36,080 nt of DNA from a virus. Shown here piece after piece: positions 35,306-36,080 of the stretch. Made by a program: the position numbers and the translations under genes. The notes under the pieces were generated by a model. The model searched no databases, was not told the DNA's origin, and saw nothing but the letters and a program-made list of their open reading frames with translations. The stretch covers positions 1 through 36,080 of the IMG/VR virus record IMGVR_UViG_3300036851_000187; one strand, given 5' to 3'. Every line of letters starts with the position of its first letter. Position 1 is the first letter of the stretch.

Positions 35306-36080
35306 GGCGCGGCCTGCGTTTCAGGTGGATGGGTTTTAGCCGCGGAGTCATCCGGGATTCCCGTACGGGCCTTCGCCTCCCTCCATTCCGCGCGGCGCTC
35401 CTCCTCGGTCATTGGAGCCTCCCGCTCAACCTCCCGCTCATACTCCCGCTGCCGGCGGCGCCGCTCCTCGTCCCGCTGGCGAAGCACCTCCTCGTAGTCA
35501 TCCACGGGCCCCTTCGCCGGCCCTTCGGCGAGGACCGCGCGGAGGTTCACCCCCTGGCGGACGAGCGTCTTCAGGTACGCGGTTCGGTCCTTGGCCCCAT
35601 GGAAGAACTCGGGCCGCCGGTGGAGCTCCTCGAGGGCGGCGAGGTCCTCGGGTCCGAAGCCCCCCTGAACGAGCGCCAGCGCCTCGCGAGCGCCGAAGCC
35701 CCAGGTCCCCCGGAGCGCCACGAGGACCCCCGCGCCTTGGGGGTCGGGTCCGGAATCCCCTTCCGAAAAAACCACCCCGCCGCCCCCTCCGCCGGAGGGG
35801 GTAGGGGGTGGTTCTTCTGGCGATGGCGATGGCGGTGGCGGTGGTATGCTACCAGTAGGCTTGGTGGCCAGCTTGGTGGCCAGCTTGGTGGCATGCTTGG
35901 TGGCATGCTTGGAGTCTCCAAGGCGCAGCCGTGCCGTAACTTGGCCTCCCTTGCGGCCTCCCTCGACCCGACGCCTGAGAGCCTCGAGTTCCTGGCGGTA
36001 AAACTCCTCGCATTGATCGTTAAAGATGGCCCCATTTTTTTCAGTAAAGAACTGGTTAATCCCGGGCAGTCCAGGCCGAC
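35302..36080 (-). CDS. DUF1376-like replication protein, 5' part outside window
   Basis: An open frame runs from the right edge to 35302 without a stop, so the gene begins outside the window; the GTG at 35775 is not the likely start. About 259 residues remain. The first visible part (INQFFTEKNGAIFNDQCEEFYRQEL, then RRRVEGGRKGGQ) resembles the end of the DUF1376 domain found in phage replication proteins. A linker of KHAT/KLAT repeats, runs of Pro and then six Gly follows. The C-terminal part (FGAREALALVQGGFGPEDLAALEEL, then YLKTLVRQGVNL) is helical and ends in a charged helix. A role in replication start is inference. Confidence 0.6.
   Translation of the reverse strand, partial: RPGLPGINQFFTEKNGAIFNDQCEEFYRQELEALRRRVEGGRKGGQVTARLRLGDSKHATKHATKLATKLATKPTGSIPPPPPSPSPEEPPPTPSGGGGGGVVFSEGDSGPDPQGAGVLVALRGTWGFGAREALALVQGGFGPEDLAALEELHRRPEFFHGAKDRTAYLKTLVRQGVNLRAVLAEGPAKGPVDDYEEVLRQRDEERRRRQREYEREVEREAPMTEEERRAEWREAKARTGIPDDSAAKTHPPETQAAP
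35861..35908. repeat. Four tandem 12-bp repeats in replication gene linker
   Basis: TTGGTGGCCAGC occurs twice (35861-35884) and then TTGGTGGCATGC twice (35885-35908). They encode a repeated four-residue unit, HATK or LATK, in the linker. Nearby at 35822-35843 lies a GGCGAT/GGCGGT triplet repeat giving alternating Pro and Ser. Such short repeats change length by slippage, and repeats inside a replication gene can also act as an origin; neither can be judged here. Confidence 0.7.

Noticed and set aside
35302-35775. GTG at 35775 as start of a 157-residue protein
   Set aside because: The frame is open upstream to the edge and the upstream sequence matches a DUF1376-like domain, so the GTG is internal.
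35571-36035. Minus-strand frame of 154 codons with MPPSMPPSWPPS repeats
   Set aside because: It is the off-frame reading of the 12-bp repeats in the replication gene; the in-frame reading continues through the edge with a recognisable domain.
1-36080. CRISPR array, rRNA genes or insertion sequences
   Set aside because: No regularly spaced identical repeats with unique spacers, no conserved rRNA segments and no transposase or terminal inverted repeats were seen; the only arrays are in-frame protein repeats.

Overview
The window is a 36 kb stretch of a tailed double-stranded DNA phage (Caudoviricetes) or prophage of a GC-rich host. Every gene I can support lies on the minus strand, so transcription runs from position 36080 toward position 1. 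Genes are packed so tightly that most neighbours share ATGA, GTGA or TGATG, so much of the window looks like long translationally coupled operons. The terminase of the GpA type, lambda-type portal, gpW joiner, protease-capsid fusion and tail tube followed by a chaperone-like gene suggest a long-tailed siphovirus. Two genes with lipobox signal peptides and polysaccharide-directed tail proteins point to a host with two membranes; that is inference. I see no integrase, repressor or CRISPR array, and no recognisable endolysin.

In transcription order: 36.1-28.2 kb is an early or accessory block. It starts with a truncated DUF1376-like replication gene, a DUF1064-like nuclease and an HNH homing endonuclease, followed by about twenty very small coupled genes, many of them Cys-rich or with one membrane helix. 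A tRNA-Cys(GCA) gene lies inside an open frame here. 28.2-25.2 kb is an unusual cassette: a patatin-like phospholipase lipoprotein, a DNA methyltransferase, a caspase-like (C14) peptidase, a two-helix membrane protein that could be a holin, and a tiny lipoprotein. 25.2-22.3 kb holds zinc-binding and helical proteins, a polysaccharide-lyase-like protein, an NrdR-like zinc ribbon beside a perfect 22-bp palindrome, and a staphylococcal-nuclease homologue.

22.3-12.0 kb is a receptor-binding or depolymerase block: two beta-helix proteins, a 1179-residue protein made largely of about thirty 20-residue repeats, a small tail-fibre protein, a second HNH endonuclease and a fibre-tail adaptor-like protein. 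12.0-9.3 kb is the terminase pair. 9.3-8.3 kb carries four small coupled genes and twin 16-bp palindromes. 8.3-0 kb is head and tail assembly: gpW, portal, protease-capsid fusion, DUF2190 cement protein, head-tail joining and tail completion genes, tail tube, an endonuclease VII-like homing gene, and the start of a tail assembly chaperone cut by the left edge.

Functionally, DNA is packaged by TerS/TerL through the portal into a shell built from the fusion protein and DUF2190 cement, then joined by gpW and the completion proteins to a tube tail. The large beta-rich proteins probably form the tail tip or spikes. The patatin, methyltransferase and caspase cassette is the most surprising part and may act in lysis, host takeover or defence against other phages.
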